DNA of 64,000 nt from an uncultured Ellagibacter sp. (GCA_934663775.1 CAKUKU010000002.1:124001-188000); one strand, 5' to 3'. Shown: positions 52,247 through 61,747, numbered from the stretch's first letter. The notes: generated by a model not told the origin, from the letters alone. Program-made: numbers and translations.

Positions 52247-52432
52247 CTATTCCTCGTCGGATTTGAACTCGAACTTCGTCTTGCACCAAGGGCACTTCGT
52301 CGTGAAGCTGCCGAATTCGCGGCTCGTCACGATCTTGCGAAGAGGCTTGCCGCAGTTCGGGCACACCTTCGGCGCCTGGTCTTTGAGCTCGTTGATCCCC
52401 TCGACGTCTTTTTGGTCAGGACTGTAGGCCAT
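52247..52432 (-). CDS. small zinc-ribbon protein
   Basis: 61 residues from ATG 52432 (AAGGGAGACCACC upstream). Two CxxC pairs: VCPNCGKPL and CPWCKTKFEF, spaced about 23 residues. The N-terminal 20 residues are polar. First gene of the trio; a strong hairpin (52464-52502) separates it from the ferredoxin, so it may have its own promoter or receive readthrough. Confidence 0.75.
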   Translation of the reverse strand: MAYSPDQKDVEGINELKDQAPKVCPNCGKPLRKIVTSREFGSFTTKCPWCKTKFEFKSDEE

Positions 52433-52463
52433 GGTGGTCTCCCTTCTTGCGTAAACTGAAACG

Positions 52464-52502
52464 ACGCCTCGGGCGAGATCGGGGAGCGACCGCCCGAGGC
52501 GT
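52464..52502 (-). terminator. terminator after the ferredoxin gene
   Basis: ACGCCTCGGGCG pairs perfectly with CGCCCGAGGCGT (12 bp) over a 15-base loop, 10 bases past the ferredoxin stop on the minus strand. It is followed by CGTTTCAGTTT in that orientation. Confidence 0.75.
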
Positions 52503-52512
52503 TTGCCGACGA

Positions 52513-52848
52513 TTACGGCAGGAAAACGGCGACGCCCTTGCCGCCGAGCTCGGCCATGCGCTTGCCGGCGTCCTCGAGGGGAACGGCCTCCATGCACTTT
52601 GCCAAACAGTGGTGCACGCATGCGGGCTTCTTCCCCGCCTCAATCCGCTCCGCGCACAGGTCACAAAGCGAAGACGGGACGGGCACGTAGTCCCAATACC
52701 ATTCGCCGTCAAGCTTCTGGGGACCGAACTCGGCGAATTTGATTCCCCACTCATCGAGGTTCTTGATTCCCTTTTCCTGACGACAGGCAATCTCGCAAGT
52801 GTGGCAACCGGTGCAGTACTTGTAGTCAATCAGCAGTGCGTAATCCAT
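52513..52848 (-). CDS. 4Fe-4S dicluster ferredoxin subunit
   Basis: 111 residues with two cysteine groups: YCTGCHTCEIACRQ near residue 12, and LCDLCAERIEAGKKPACVHH followed by CLAKC at about 60-85. It is a short version of the electron-transfer subunits (DmsB/NrfC group) of molybdopterin oxidoreductases, which usually carry four clusters. It begins 29 bases after the catalytic gene and shares its operon (AAAGGAGGCAGGG upstream). No membrane anchor subunit is nearby, so the complex appears to be cytoplasmic and to take electrons from a soluble donor. Confidence 0.92.
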   Translation of the reverse strand: MDYALLIDYKYCTGCHTCEIACRQEKGIKNLDEWGIKFAEFGPQKLDGEWYWDYVPVPSSLCDLCAERIEAGKKPACVHHCLAKCMEAVPLEDAGKRMAELGGKGVAVFLP

Positions 52849-52877
52849 AACCCTGCCTCCTTTCGAATGTGTTGGGG

Positions 52878-55235
52878 TTACTCACCCGGATGGATGTTCT
52901 CGTAGATGTAAGGAGACTTCTCACCAGCATCGGGCCAGCTGTTTGGCCCGCGGTCGTCGCGGGGCACGTAACCCGCCGGATCCTCCATCGCGGCGTTAGG
53001 GTCGTCGACCTTGTAGATCTTGCACAGCACGTTCTTGTACGGAGCCCCGTAGCCGAGCTTGCCGACCTTGTACATGGGAATAAGGCGGTTAATGTTCGAC
53101 TTCCAGACTCCGAACAGGTTCGGCGCCTCGCCCTCTTGCTCGGGGAACCACCAACCGTGCGTCGCATGGACGACGCGCTCGTCGACTTCGTTGGAGACAC
53201 GCGCGCGCTCGCAGCACTTGCCGAGGGGGTTCTCAATCATGACCCAATCGCCGCTGTTGATGCCGAGCTCCTTGGCGGTCTTCGGGTTGATGGTTACCAA
53301 CGGGTCGGGCGTGCATGCCCGAAGCGCAGGGAGCTGGCGGTGCTCGGAATGGAACGAAACGAAGTCGCGCCCTCCCGTGGTAAGGACGAGCGGGTATTCC
53401 TTGTAGAGCTCTGGCGTCGAGTAAGGGCTCATGGCGGGCTCCATGAAGAACGGCAGGTCCTGCTCACCGAAGTCGTCGTAGATGGAGGAAGCGACCTCTA
53501 TCATGCCGGTCGGCGTGTTGAAGCCAGGCTCGCCGTCGGGGCGCAGCAGGCCCTTCTCATACTTGCGGTAGACCTGATGTTGCTGGTGGCATCCCTCCTC
53601 ACGAAGCTCATTGAATCCCCACTCGTACTGGGTGTGGATCTGCGCGTCGAAGAACTCCTCGACAGTCTCCCACGGCCACGCCTCGGGATTGAGTTTCTTT
53701 CCGATGAGCATGTCAATCTCGATATCCGACTTGCACTCGCCCTTCTGAATTGCCTTGTTGATGGCGCCGATGAAATGCGTGTTGCGGCCGAAATGCGGAA
53801 GTACGACCGAATCCTGCTCGGCGAAACCCGCCAGAGGCAGCACGAGGTCGCACACGCCCATGACAGTCGGCGTCATGAAGACCTCGTGGGCGGCGTTGAA
53901 GTCGCACTTCATGAGCGCGTTGTACCAGCGCTCAGGCTCCGCGTAACACGTTGGCGAGATCGGGTTGGAACCGTAAAAGTAGGTCATCTTGATCGGATAG
54001 GGCTGTTCAGTCTCGAGCGCGGTGAGGATGGAGTCCGGGTGGCACATGGGGCCGGTCGCGTAGGCGGGATGCGTCTCCTTGGCATCGATGCGCTTCGCGA
54101 AGACCTCCTTGTCCACGTACTGACTAGTCTCGAAGCGCCAACGTCCCATGAAGGATGACGGTAGCGCGAGGATAATGCCGCCGGGAACGTCCATATAGCC
54201 GCAGATTGCGGCGATGGCGAGCATGGCCTGGCCAGCCTGGGCGCCGTTCTGCTGCGTGTCGAACGCGAGGCCCCACATGATCGACGAGGGCGCGTTCGTC
54301 GCGAACGCCCTTGCCGCCTCACGAAGCGTGTCGGCGGGAACCCATGTAATCTCCTCGGCCCACTCAGGAGTCGTATCCTTGACGCGCTCAGCGAGCTCAT
54401 CAAGGCCGAACACCCAGTTCTCGCAGAAATCATGGTCGTAGAGGTCTTCCCCGATGATAACATTGAGCATTGCAAGAGCCACAGCCGCGTCAGTGCCTGG
54501 ACGAAGCTGCAAATGATAGGCAGCACGGGAGCCGAGCCAAGTCAAGCGGGGGTCGATGGTGATAATCTTGCTACCGCGCTTCATCAAGTCAACGATAGCG
54601 TGCCCATAGAAGCCATCGGGATTGGATTGAAGCGGGCTCTTGCCCCACAGGATGATGTACTTCGGAAGCTCGTATTCGGGGTCATCGTAGCGATCCTCGA
54701 AAAATTGAGCGTAGTCAAGCTCGGGATAGCCCGCGCCCAGAAGGAAGTCGGCGACAACCGTGCGGGGACCGTAGCAAGAAGATCCGGACATCATGAACGA
54801 GATGTTCGGAGTCTTGAAGCACGCGTTGGCCAGCGGGGGACCGTAGATACTCGCCTGACGTCCGGTACCCTGCGACACGAAGATGGATTCCGGTCCATAG
54901 TTGTCCCAAATCTTATGGACTTCGTCGTAGATGATGTCGAGAGCCTCGTCCCAGGTGACGCGCTCCCACTTGTCCTTGCCGCGATCCTCTTTGGCACGCC
55001 TCATCGGGTAGAGAATACGGTCGGGGCTGTTCTCGAACTCGACGAGGTCCATGCACCTTGCGCAAAGGCGACCCTGGGAGATGGGGTGCTCCTCGTCACC
55101 CTCGACCTTAACTATCTCCCCATCCTTGACATGAAGAATCATGCCACACCCAGTGGGATGGCATCCCGGAGGAGACCAGCCACAAGTCCTGATCAAGGTT
55201 TCCCCGTTTTCCTCGGTCTTCCAACCTTTCTTCAT
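52878..55235 (-). CDS. molybdopterin-dependent oxidoreductase, catalytic subunit (dehydroxylase-like candidate)
   Basis: 785 residues of the DMSO reductase superfamily, without a Tat signal, so cytoplasmic. An N-terminal cluster site uses Cys18, Cys25, Cys30 and Cys58 or 61 (RTCGWSPPGCHPTGCGM, GRLCARCMD). A candidate Mo ligand is Cys154 in MMSGSSCYGP. Pterin-binding segments include ITIDPRLTW and WGLAFDTQQNGAQAGQAML; the C-terminal domain ends with NPKTAKELGINSGDWVMIEN. The WSPPGCHPTGCGM opening recalls acetylene hydratase / pyrogallol hydroxytransferase relatives, the branch that includes Eggerthella catechol dehydroxylases. Neighbouring carriers, cupins and OYE enzyme suit reduction of an aromatic compound. 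The substrate is not known. Confidence 0.88.
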   Translation of the reverse strand: MKKGWKTEENGETLIRTCGWSPPGCHPTGCGMILHVKDGEIVKVEGDEEHPISQGRLCARCMDLVEFENSPDRILYPMRRAKEDRGKDKWERVTWDEALDIIYDEVHKIWDNYGPESIFVSQGTGRQASIYGPPLANACFKTPNISFMMSGSSCYGPRTVVADFLLGAGYPELDYAQFFEDRYDDPEYELPKYIILWGKSPLQSNPDGFYGHAIVDLMKRGSKIITIDPRLTWLGSRAAYHLQLRPGTDAAVALAMLNVIIGEDLYDHDFCENWVFGLDELAERVKDTTPEWAEEITWVPADTLREAARAFATNAPSSIMWGLAFDTQQNGAQAGQAMLAIAAICGYMDVPGGIILALPSSFMGRWRFETSQYVDKEVFAKRIDAKETHPAYATGPMCHPDSILTALETEQPYPIKMTYFYGSNPISPTCYAEPERWYNALMKCDFNAAHEVFMTPTVMGVCDLVLPLAGFAEQDSVVLPHFGRNTHFIGAINKAIQKGECKSDIEIDMLIGKKLNPEAWPWETVEEFFDAQIHTQYEWGFNELREEGCHQQHQVYRKYEKGLLRPDGEPGFNTPTGMIEVASSIYDDFGEQDLPFFMEPAMSPYSTPELYKEYPLVLTTGGRDFVSFHSEHRQLPALRACTPDPLVTINPKTAKELGINSGDWVMIENPLGKCCERARVSNEVDERVVHATHGWWFPEQEGEAPNLFGVWKSNINRLIPMYKVGKLGYGAPYKNVLCKIYKVDDPNAAMEDPAGYVPRDDRGPNSWPDAGEKSPYIYENIHPGE

Positions 55236-55295
55236 TTCCTCTCCTCTCTCTAACGCTCGTTTTCAACTCAAAAGCCCCAACTTAGGCTTAAGATG

Positions 55296-56651
55296 CTATT
55301 CATCAAGCTCCTCGATGACGAGTCCCCTCGTTTCATCGCGAATAAGAACCCTCGTGAAGACCAACGTAAGGAGCAGCGGAACTACGAACACCACCAACAC
55401 GATGGCGAAAGTCATGCCGGATTGCATCAATCCCCCGATGAGCATCGGAGTAAGGATGCCCCCTATGCGCGCCACCGTGGTTGTGCAAGCCTGCCCCGTG
55501 GCTCGGATCTCAGTCGGGTACACCTCGATCGTAATCGGCTGGGGCGTGGTGAACGCGTAGTTAATTGCGAACCCCATCACGATCACCGACGGAACCATCA
55601 AACCGAGACCGAACCCGCAGAGCACGAGGAACAGGACGGCGAAGACGGAGGTCGCGACGGCGATGTACGTGCTCCTGATGCGCCCCACCTTGTCCGCCAT
55701 GAACCCAGCAAACACGGCGCCCAAGCAACCGAGCGAGTTCATGAGCGTCGTCAGAGCGTAGCTCGACGAGACGGAGTAGCCGCTATGCACGAGAACCGTC
55801 GGCATCCAGTTCGTGAGCCCATACGACAGCGCGCACGTACTGAAGGCAACCAGCCAAATGCCCAGCGTTACCCTCAGATACTTCCTCGATACAAGCGCCT
55901 TGAGCTGCCCTTGCCGCTCCGCCCCAGAGCCCTCGGCGGGAACGTGAATCTCACTTGCCGTGTAATCCTTCTCGCGCGGGTCATCGAGGCCGTGGTTGAT
56001 CTTGTTGAGAATCCGCGCCGCCTCTTCCATCCTGCCCTTGCGGACGAGCCAATGCACCGACTCGGGAACGAGAAAGTACATGGCGATTGCGTAAGCAAAG
56101 GGGAACCCGCCGATCAGATAGCAAAACCGCCAGCCGAATCGAGGCACCACGTACATGGCCACCAGTCCCGCAAGAACCCAGCCGAACATCATGAACATCT
56201 TGGTGAGCGTGACGAACTTTCCTCGATGCCTAGTCGGCGCGTATTCAGACGCCAGCGTCACACTCAGCGGAATCACCGCCCCCACGCCCATACCAGAGAC
56301 GATTCGGCAAACCGCGAATGCATCGAAGGTGTGGACGAAGAAGATCGGGATGGTGAGGAGCGAATAGACCATGATACTCACGTTCAGGACATGCTTTCGT
56401 CCGAACCGGTCGGCCAGATATCCAGCGAAGAACCCTCCGACGAGCATCCCAATGACGCTAAACGACGACAATGACCCCGTTGCGAGAAGACCTAACTCCA
56501 TTTCAGCCATTATCTGAGGCATGGTAAACGACACAATCATGAAGTCGAAGCCGTCAAAAATCATCGCAATGCCCACCAGAACCAAGATCCTGATTGAGTA
56601 CCGTAGCCCGCCCTTATTCTCCAAAATCTTGGTCACCGTTGTGTTGCCCAT
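55296..56651 (-). CDS. MFS transporter (aromatic acid:H+ symporter-like)
   Basis: About 451 residues, twelve helices, starting at ATG 56651 or the adjacent 56654 (GGGGGGAAG upstream). Helix 1 contains the Asp motif FDGFDFMIVSFTMPQI seen in aromatic acid:H+ symporters; loop 2-3 is GYLADRFGRKHVL. Helix 4-5 has GMGVGAVIPLSVTLASEYAP, then RHRGK. The C-terminal half is complete (FAINYAFTTPQPITIEVYP, TEIRATGQ). It lies 60 bases upstream of the molybdopterin gene on the same strand and probably imports its aromatic or carboxylic substrate. Confidence 0.92.
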   Translation of the reverse strand: MGNTTVTKILENKGGLRYSIRILVLVGIAMIFDGFDFMIVSFTMPQIMAEMELGLLATGSLSSFSVIGMLVGGFFAGYLADRFGRKHVLNVSIMVYSLLTIPIFFVHTFDAFAVCRIVSGMGVGAVIPLSVTLASEYAPTRHRGKFVTLTKMFMMFGWVLAGLVAMYVVPRFGWRFCYLIGGFPFAYAIAMYFLVPESVHWLVRKGRMEEAARILNKINHGLDDPREKDYTASEIHVPAEGSGAERQGQLKALVSRKYLRVTLGIWLVAFSTCALSYGLTNWMPTVLVHSGYSVSSSYALTTLMNSLGCLGAVFAGFMADKVGRIRSTYIAVATSVFAVLFLVLCGFGLGLMVPSVIVMGFAINYAFTTPQPITIEVYPTEIRATGQACTTTVARIGGILTPMLIGGLMQSGMTFAIVLVVFVVPLLLTLVFTRVLIRDETRGLVIEELDE

Positions 56652-56931
56652 CATCTTCCCCCCGAACCCGAATGCGCAGCCCAAAGTTTCCGTTCGATGC
56701 ATTCATGATAAGGGCTGTCCAAAGGGTCGATAATTGCCCAATCGAACAAAAAACGCGCAAAAATATAGCGCGGCCAACAGTAGCCAGCTCTTTCGCCTCT
56801 CACCATAAGAAAGCTACCGAATGCCGATTGATTGCTCCATGACACGAAAATCGCGCCCTGCCCTTGGGCGAGTTCTCGCCCAAGGATTCAGAGCGCGACC
56901 ATCTACTAGAAAGCGCCTTTGGCACGACAAG

Positions 56932-57450
56932 CTAATTCGCCTTGAATATTTCCCCGTTTTCGCATTTGAACCCATATTCGCGGTCGAGCAGCAACGAGAA
57001 ATGGAATATGGGCTTGTCGACTTTGTTGACGTACAGCGGAAGATGCAACACCCCGGCTGGAATGAGGATCAACGAACTTTTGGTCAAGATGTGCTTCTCC
57101 CCCTCCAGCCAAATCTCAACCTCCCCGCCAAGATCGTAGGGATTGTAGGGGTCCGATCCGTAAAAGCACAGAAGCTCGTCGACATCGTGGACGTGGGGCT
57201 TACCTATCATCCCCTTCTCGCCCTCCTCCACGACCCATTTATCCATGTACTCGTGATTTGCGGAGTAGTACCAGGCAGTGTTTATCTGAAAAGGAGCCGG
57301 CAGGACGCTGCCGTCCATCCAGAGAATCCTTTTCCTGCCAGCCTTCTCGTATTTCGCGATGGCGTCCGGAGTCGCATGTACCGCCGGCAACACTAGTTCT
57401 TGGAGGATGTACTTACCGTACTCGCCTTCGTTGTTCAAACATTCTTTCAC
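56932..57450 (-). CDS. cupin-domain protein (paralog 1 of 3)
   Basis: 172 residues from GTG 57450 with AAAGGAGATGCA upstream. The cupin metal motif is PHVHDVDELLCFYGSDPYNP (His, His, Glu), and the second cupin strand has SSLILIPAGVLHLPL. It shares the HxHDxDE...GSDPxxPxDL signature with the genes at 60821 and 61274. A 50-residue N-terminal extension sets it apart. Likely a metal-dependent isomerase, decarboxylase or binding protein. Same strand as the OYE gene, which follows 11 bases later. Confidence 0.85.
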   Translation of the reverse strand: MKECLNNEGEYGKYILQELVLPAVHATPDAIAKYEKAGRKRILWMDGSVLPAPFQINTAWYYSANHEYMDKWVVEEGEKGMIGKPHVHDVDELLCFYGSDPYNPYDLGGEVEIWLEGEKHILTKSSLILIPAGVLHLPLYVNKVDKPIFHFSLLLDREYGFKCENGEIFKAN

Positions 57451-57461
57451 TGCATCTCCTT

Positions 57462-59417
57462 TTACAGCAGGCTGGCGACGTTGAAGCCGTCATGAACGGC
57501 CTTCATGACGTTCGCCACTCTTTCGCAATCTCCGATTCTGTATAAGTCGGAGGAGATTCCCTCGAATTCGGTGGAGAGCGCGTTATTCGGCGAGAATCCG
57601 AGCGAGAGGATGACCGTGTCGGCGGCAACGGCCTTCCGGCGCCATCTCTTGTCCATGAGGACGACTCCCGATTCAGTCACGCTGTCGAGCTGGTGCTCGA
57701 ACACGAGCTCGACTCCCGATTCCCTCAATTCGAGATCGAGGCTCTTGATCCAGCGACCCACCGCTTTTTTCTCCGAGCCCCTGTCGACGAGCGTGACCCG
57801 CTTGCCGTCGCGGGCGAGCTGCAAGGCCGTCTCCGCCCCGCTCGGACCGCCTCCGATGAGCACTACCTCATCGCCTACGGGAACGTCACCTTTGTCTACG
57901 TCCCCAAACCAAACGACGTTGTTGAGCTCTTCGCCGGGAAAATGGGGGATGACGGGCTCGGAGCCAGCTGCCAGGATAACCGCATCGGGATCCACCTCCG
58001 CGACGAGATCGCGGGTCGCCTCAGTATTGAGCCTGACCTCTATAGCCGGATTCTTCTCAACCTGAGAGATCAGCCAGCGAAGGTAGCGGCGGATATCCTG
58101 CTTGTACTCGACGGCCGAAGCCAAGACGAGTTTTCCTCCGAGCTGAGAATCTTTCTCGAATATCACCGACTCGACGCCACGTTCCGCGGCAGAGAGAGCG
58201 GCCTGCATGCCCGCAGGTCCCCCGCCCACAATCGCCACATGCTTGGCCTTGGCCTTCTCGGGGATCCGCAAGAGCATCATCTCTTTCCCGAGTTTCGGGT
58301 TCACCGCGCAGCGAACGGGAGCACCCTTACCCGAATGCATGTTGCACGTCCAGCAGCGCAGGCACGGGCGCGTGTCCTCCGTTTTCCCATATTTGGCGTT
58401 ATTGACCGTTTGCCCCCCAGCCATAATCGCACGGGCCATGGCGACCATATCGGCCTTCCCAGAGGCAATAACCTCCTCCGCTTCCCTCATCGTCGCAATC
58501 GATCCAACGGCAACGACCGGAACGTCGAGCTCTTCTTTGAACTGTTCCGCGTAATGAACGTTGACGCAATGGGGCATGTACATAGGCTGAATCATGTAGC
58601 GCATCGTCTTATCGGAGCTGCACATGCCGGCTGAGACATGGAGAAGATCTATCTTGTCTTCTATCATCTTTACGAACTGAATCGTCTCCTCGGGATGCAT
58701 TCCTCCAGGCGTTAGCTCGTCGGCGCTGATTCGGTATTCAATGCCAAAGTCGTCGCCGACTTTGTCGCGAATCGCCTCGAGAACCTCGATGGCGAAGCGA
58801 GCGCGGTTGCGCAGAGGCCCCCCGTAGTTGTCGGTTCTCTTGTTCGTGTAGGGTGAGAGGAACTGAGCGAGCAGATGGCCGTGCGCTCCGTGGAGCATCG
58901 CCATCTCCATGCCGGCTTTCCTGCAACGCAGGAAGGCATTTGCGAAACTCTCGATAGTCTCATCAATAAGCCTCTGGTCCATTTCCAGAATGGTTCGCCG
59001 CGGACGACACTCAGCTTTTGCAGCGAACAGCTCGTTCTCGTCGTACAGAGCCGATGGGGCGATGTTCTCGTTCCGCGAGCGAATCGACCTGCCGCCATGC
59101 TGAATTTCTATTGACAGTTTCGCCCCATAGCGGGCGACAGCCTCGTTCACCCGGAAAAGGTAGTGTATGGCATTATCGGAACCAAGGTTGAGGCACGGTC
59201 GGAACGTCTGGGAGTAACCGAAGTCTATAGGAGTTTCCCCTATGGTGATCACCGCCGCCCCGCTTTTCGCGAGTGCCTCGTAGTAGGCGACCATCGACTC
59301 CGTGCCCTCGCCTGTGAAGAGCCCCATGTTATACCCCGTCGGGGCCATTTCCACGCGATTCTTGACGGACACTTTTCCGAACGAGAACGGAGATAAAACA
59401 TGATCGAAATTTCCCAT
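57462..59417 (-). CDS. old-yellow-enzyme / FAD-NAD(P)H oxidoreductase fusion
   Basis: About 651 residues from ATG 59417 (MGNFDHVLSPFSFG; AGAGGGGAA upstream). Residues 1-340 form the FMN barrel (KLSIEIQHGGRSI, MLHGAHGHLLAQFLSPYTNK, TDNYGG). A [4Fe-4S] site follows (CLRCWTCNMHSGKGAPVRC), then an FAD domain (VAIVGGGPAGMQAALSAAE) and an NAD(P) domain (EVVLIGGGPSGAETALQLAR). This is the architecture of 2,4-dienoyl-CoA reductase and of BaiCD/BaiH. It reduces an activated C=C bond by hydride and electron relay. It lies between a cupin and an MFS gene, as part of the catabolic cluster. Confidence 0.93.
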   Translation of the reverse strand: MGNFDHVLSPFSFGKVSVKNRVEMAPTGYNMGLFTGEGTESMVAYYEALAKSGAAVITIGETPIDFGYSQTFRPCLNLGSDNAIHYLFRVNEAVARYGAKLSIEIQHGGRSIRSRNENIAPSALYDENELFAAKAECRPRRTILEMDQRLIDETIESFANAFLRCRKAGMEMAMLHGAHGHLLAQFLSPYTNKRTDNYGGPLRNRARFAIEVLEAIRDKVGDDFGIEYRISADELTPGGMHPEETIQFVKMIEDKIDLLHVSAGMCSSDKTMRYMIQPMYMPHCVNVHYAEQFKEELDVPVVAVGSIATMREAEEVIASGKADMVAMARAIMAGGQTVNNAKYGKTEDTRPCLRCWTCNMHSGKGAPVRCAVNPKLGKEMMLLRIPEKAKAKHVAIVGGGPAGMQAALSAAERGVESVIFEKDSQLGGKLVLASAVEYKQDIRRYLRWLISQVEKNPAIEVRLNTEATRDLVAEVDPDAVILAAGSEPVIPHFPGEELNNVVWFGDVDKGDVPVGDEVVLIGGGPSGAETALQLARDGKRVTLVDRGSEKKAVGRWIKSLDLELRESGVELVFEHQLDSVTESGVVLMDKRWRRKAVAADTVILSLGFSPNNALSTEFEGISSDLYRIGDCERVANVMKAVHDGFNVASLL

Positions 59418-59431
59418 TTCCCCTCTTTTCA

Positions 59432-60640
59432 TTATCGTGCGCCTCTGTTATACAAGGCACCATCCCTTTCCTGCTGGAGTGCTCCCAGAATTAACCTGCG
59501 CTTGCGCAGCCAGACTGCGAACGCAAGCGAACCGAGCGACAAAACAAGCGCTCCACTGGCATATGAAGCGCTGTAGCCCCCGAAGGAATGAGCCAGGCAG
59601 CCGCCGGCAATCGCGCCCATGCCTTGGCCGCAATCGACACCAATGTAAAAGGTCGAACTTGCGCGACCGCGATTTTCCGCTGGCGCGTCCTTCAATGCTT
59701 GGCTCTGAAGAGATGACTGACCTATTCCTTGTCCAAAGACGCGAAAAACAGCGGCTGCGACAATCCCAGCGAAAGACGAGGTCAAAGCAACGGTTGCCAT
59801 GCAAAGAGTTTCGGAAGAGAAGGCAACCCAGCCAAGGAGTTTCACGCCATGCCCGTCGGCGTACCTACCCGTAGCGGGTCTGACAAGGACCATGCCAAAT
59901 GACGCTACGCAGAAAAAGACGGCTGCGGCGCCGGCAACTCCCCTCTCTTCGCCGACAAGGACCATAAAGCTCGTCGTCAAACCAGCACAATAAGCGAAGG
60001 ACGCCACAATGACAGACAGCGGAAGCGTCTTCATGTCGACACATTCCGTCAAAGTGATTCGATCTCCCCATTTGCGGGGCGGCGGAGATTTTGGAAGGAT
60101 GATCGCCAGCATCGAACCAGTCAACATGACTCCAGCCGCAAGGAAGAAGGAGAACTGGTGGTTGAAAACTTGCACTAGGAGGACCCCGAGTGAAGGACCT
60201 AACGTCATACCAACCATCGAAGCTACACTGACGTATCCGACCGCCTCCGCAGCCCTGTCAGAGGGAACGAACTCAATGGATAGGACCGTTATGATTGTTG
60301 TCTGCACGCAAAGCGCAAACGCATGGGGCACGCGGAAAACCGCTACGAGAAAAGCCGTCTGGGAAAACCCGTATCCAATAAGGGAAAGAAACCCGGTCAG
60401 AATGCCGACTTCAAGAAAGAGCTTTTTGTCGACCCTGTCCGCAGCATAGCCAACAAGGGGGCGAAAGAGCAGAGCGAGAAAAGAAAACAATCCGGCAATG
60501 AGGCCCGCTGTAGCCGCCGATTCGCCAAGCGAGACGACATATTGAGCGATAAGCGGGGTGATCATGTTGAATGACAGCATGTACAGCGCCTGGAGAGCTA
60601 GGCAAGATACGAAGCGCTTGTTCCAAAACGCCTGACGCAT
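59432..60640 (-). CDS. MFS transporter
   Basis: About 402 residues from ATG 60640 (MRQAFWNKRFVSCLALQALY; GGGAGAG upstream); the open frame begins further upstream but with non-coding composition. Twelve helices. Loop 2-3 reads LVGYAADRVDKKLFLEVG, and YVSVASMVGMTLGPSLGV lies in helix 5. Its stop is only 15 bases before the OYE start, so the two are co-transcribed, giving carrier, OYE, cupin in order. It is divergent from the twin cupins at 60821. Confidence 0.9.
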   Translation of the reverse strand: MRQAFWNKRFVSCLALQALYMLSFNMITPLIAQYVVSLGESAATAGLIAGLFSFLALLFRPLVGYAADRVDKKLFLEVGILTGFLSLIGYGFSQTAFLVAVFRVPHAFALCVQTTIITVLSIEFVPSDRAAEAVGYVSVASMVGMTLGPSLGVLLVQVFNHQFSFFLAAGVMLTGSMLAIILPKSPPPRKWGDRITLTECVDMKTLPLSVIVASFAYCAGLTTSFMVLVGEERGVAGAAAVFFCVASFGMVLVRPATGRYADGHGVKLLGWVAFSSETLCMATVALTSSFAGIVAAAVFRVFGQGIGQSSLQSQALKDAPAENRGRASSTFYIGVDCGQGMGAIAGGCLAHSFGGYSASYASGALVLSLGSLAFAVWLRKRRLILGALQQERDGALYNRGAR

Positions 60641-60820
60641 AGCATACTCTCCCGACTCACTCATCGACGTATATGAATCAAGTATAGAAGGCAACCTCCA
60701 TCGCGCTATTGGCTGACGGGGAGAAATATCGCCCTGTTTTTGGCATTCTCGACAATTGCAGCCCGCCCGCTCTCCTCGGTATATTCCTAGCAAGGATTAA
60801 GATGGAAAAGGGAGGGGTTT

Positions 60821-61234
60821 ATGAGCAATATAGAAAACTATGTCTCGCGGTACTCGAGGCCCAACGGCGTTCAGCTGACAAAGGATGGGTCGATTTTCCG
60901 CGAGAATATCCTCCTTCTGAACGGGGACGTTCTTCCCAATGCTCCGTACTTCACGATTACCTGGTACTGCAGCCCGGGCGACCCGAAGACCGAAACCCAT
61001 GTCCACGACTTCGATGAGTATCTCGGCTTTGCCGGGTCCGACCCCGAAGACCCAACGAACCTCAATGGGCTTGTTCGCTTCATGATTGACAACGAATGGG
61101 TCATCATCGACAAAAGCACCATCCTGTTCGTTCCCGCCGGCGTCAAGCATTGCCCCTACGTTATCGAGCGCGTCGACAAACCCATCATCCACTGGTCGGG
61201 CGGAAACGCGACCTCATATCAGCAAATCAGGTAA
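60821..61234 (+). CDS. cupin-domain protein (paralog 2 of 3)
   Basis: 137 residues from ATG 60821 with GGGAGGGG upstream. The metal motif TETHVHDFDEYLGFAGSDPE carries His-His-Glu, and FVPAGVKHCPYVIERVDKPI supplies the last His. It is nearly the same length and layout as the next gene, so the two are tandem duplicates. The divergent promoter region shared with the MFS gene suggests co-regulation with the OYE unit. Confidence 0.85.
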   Translation: MSNIENYVSRYSRPNGVQLTKDGSIFRENILLLNGDVLPNAPYFTITWYCSPGDPKTETHVHDFDEYLGFAGSDPEDPTNLNGLVRFMIDNEWVIIDKSTILFVPAGVKHCPYVIERVDKPIIHWSGGNATSYQQIR

Positions 61235-61273
61235 TTTTCACCGCCTGCCACTTCCAACCGATTGGAGACAAGC

Positions 61274-61690
61274 ATGAGCCAGAGCAAATATCTGTCGTCC
61301 TACTCTCTCGACTTCGACAATGTCGACGAGAACAACGAGGTTGTTCGACGCAATGTCATTTTATTGAATTCTGAAGTCATTCCCGGAGCTCCCTATTTCA
61401 CTTGCACGTGGTTCTATAAGAGCACTGGAATGATGCAGGAGACCCACACGCATGACTTCGATGAACATATCGGCTTCGTTGGATCGAATCCCGACGATCC
61501 AACAGATTTGGGAGGCGTTATCAAATTCATGGTCAACGGTGAGTGGATTACCATCGATCGAAGTGCGGTGCTCTTTATACCCGCGGGCGTTCCCCATTGC
61601 CCTTACGTTATCGAACAGGTAAATCGCCCTATCATCCACTGGTCTTCAGGTTCGACAAGTGCCTATTCACAAAAGAAGGAAGCAGAGTAG
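61274..61690 (+). CDS. cupin-domain protein (paralog 3 of 3)
   Basis: 138 residues from ATG 61274 (MSQSKYLSSYSLDFDN; TTGGAGACAAGC upstream). The motifs QETHTHDFDEHIGFVGSNPD and FIPAGVPHCPYVIEQVNRPI match the previous gene almost residue by residue. The metal ligands are conserved in both copies, so neither has decayed. It is 39 bases downstream of its twin and is followed by a perfect terminator. Confidence 0.85.
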   Translation: MSQSKYLSSYSLDFDNVDENNEVVRRNVILLNSEVIPGAPYFTCTWFYKSTGMMQETHTHDFDEHIGFVGSNPDDPTDLGGVIKFMVNGEWITIDRSAVLFIPAGVPHCPYVIEQVNRPIIHWSSGSTSAYSQKKEAE

Positions 61691-61747
61691 CCCGCGCACC
61701 CCGCCAAAAATCCTCCTTGCGCACTCCTCTTCCGCATATTCCCCTAG

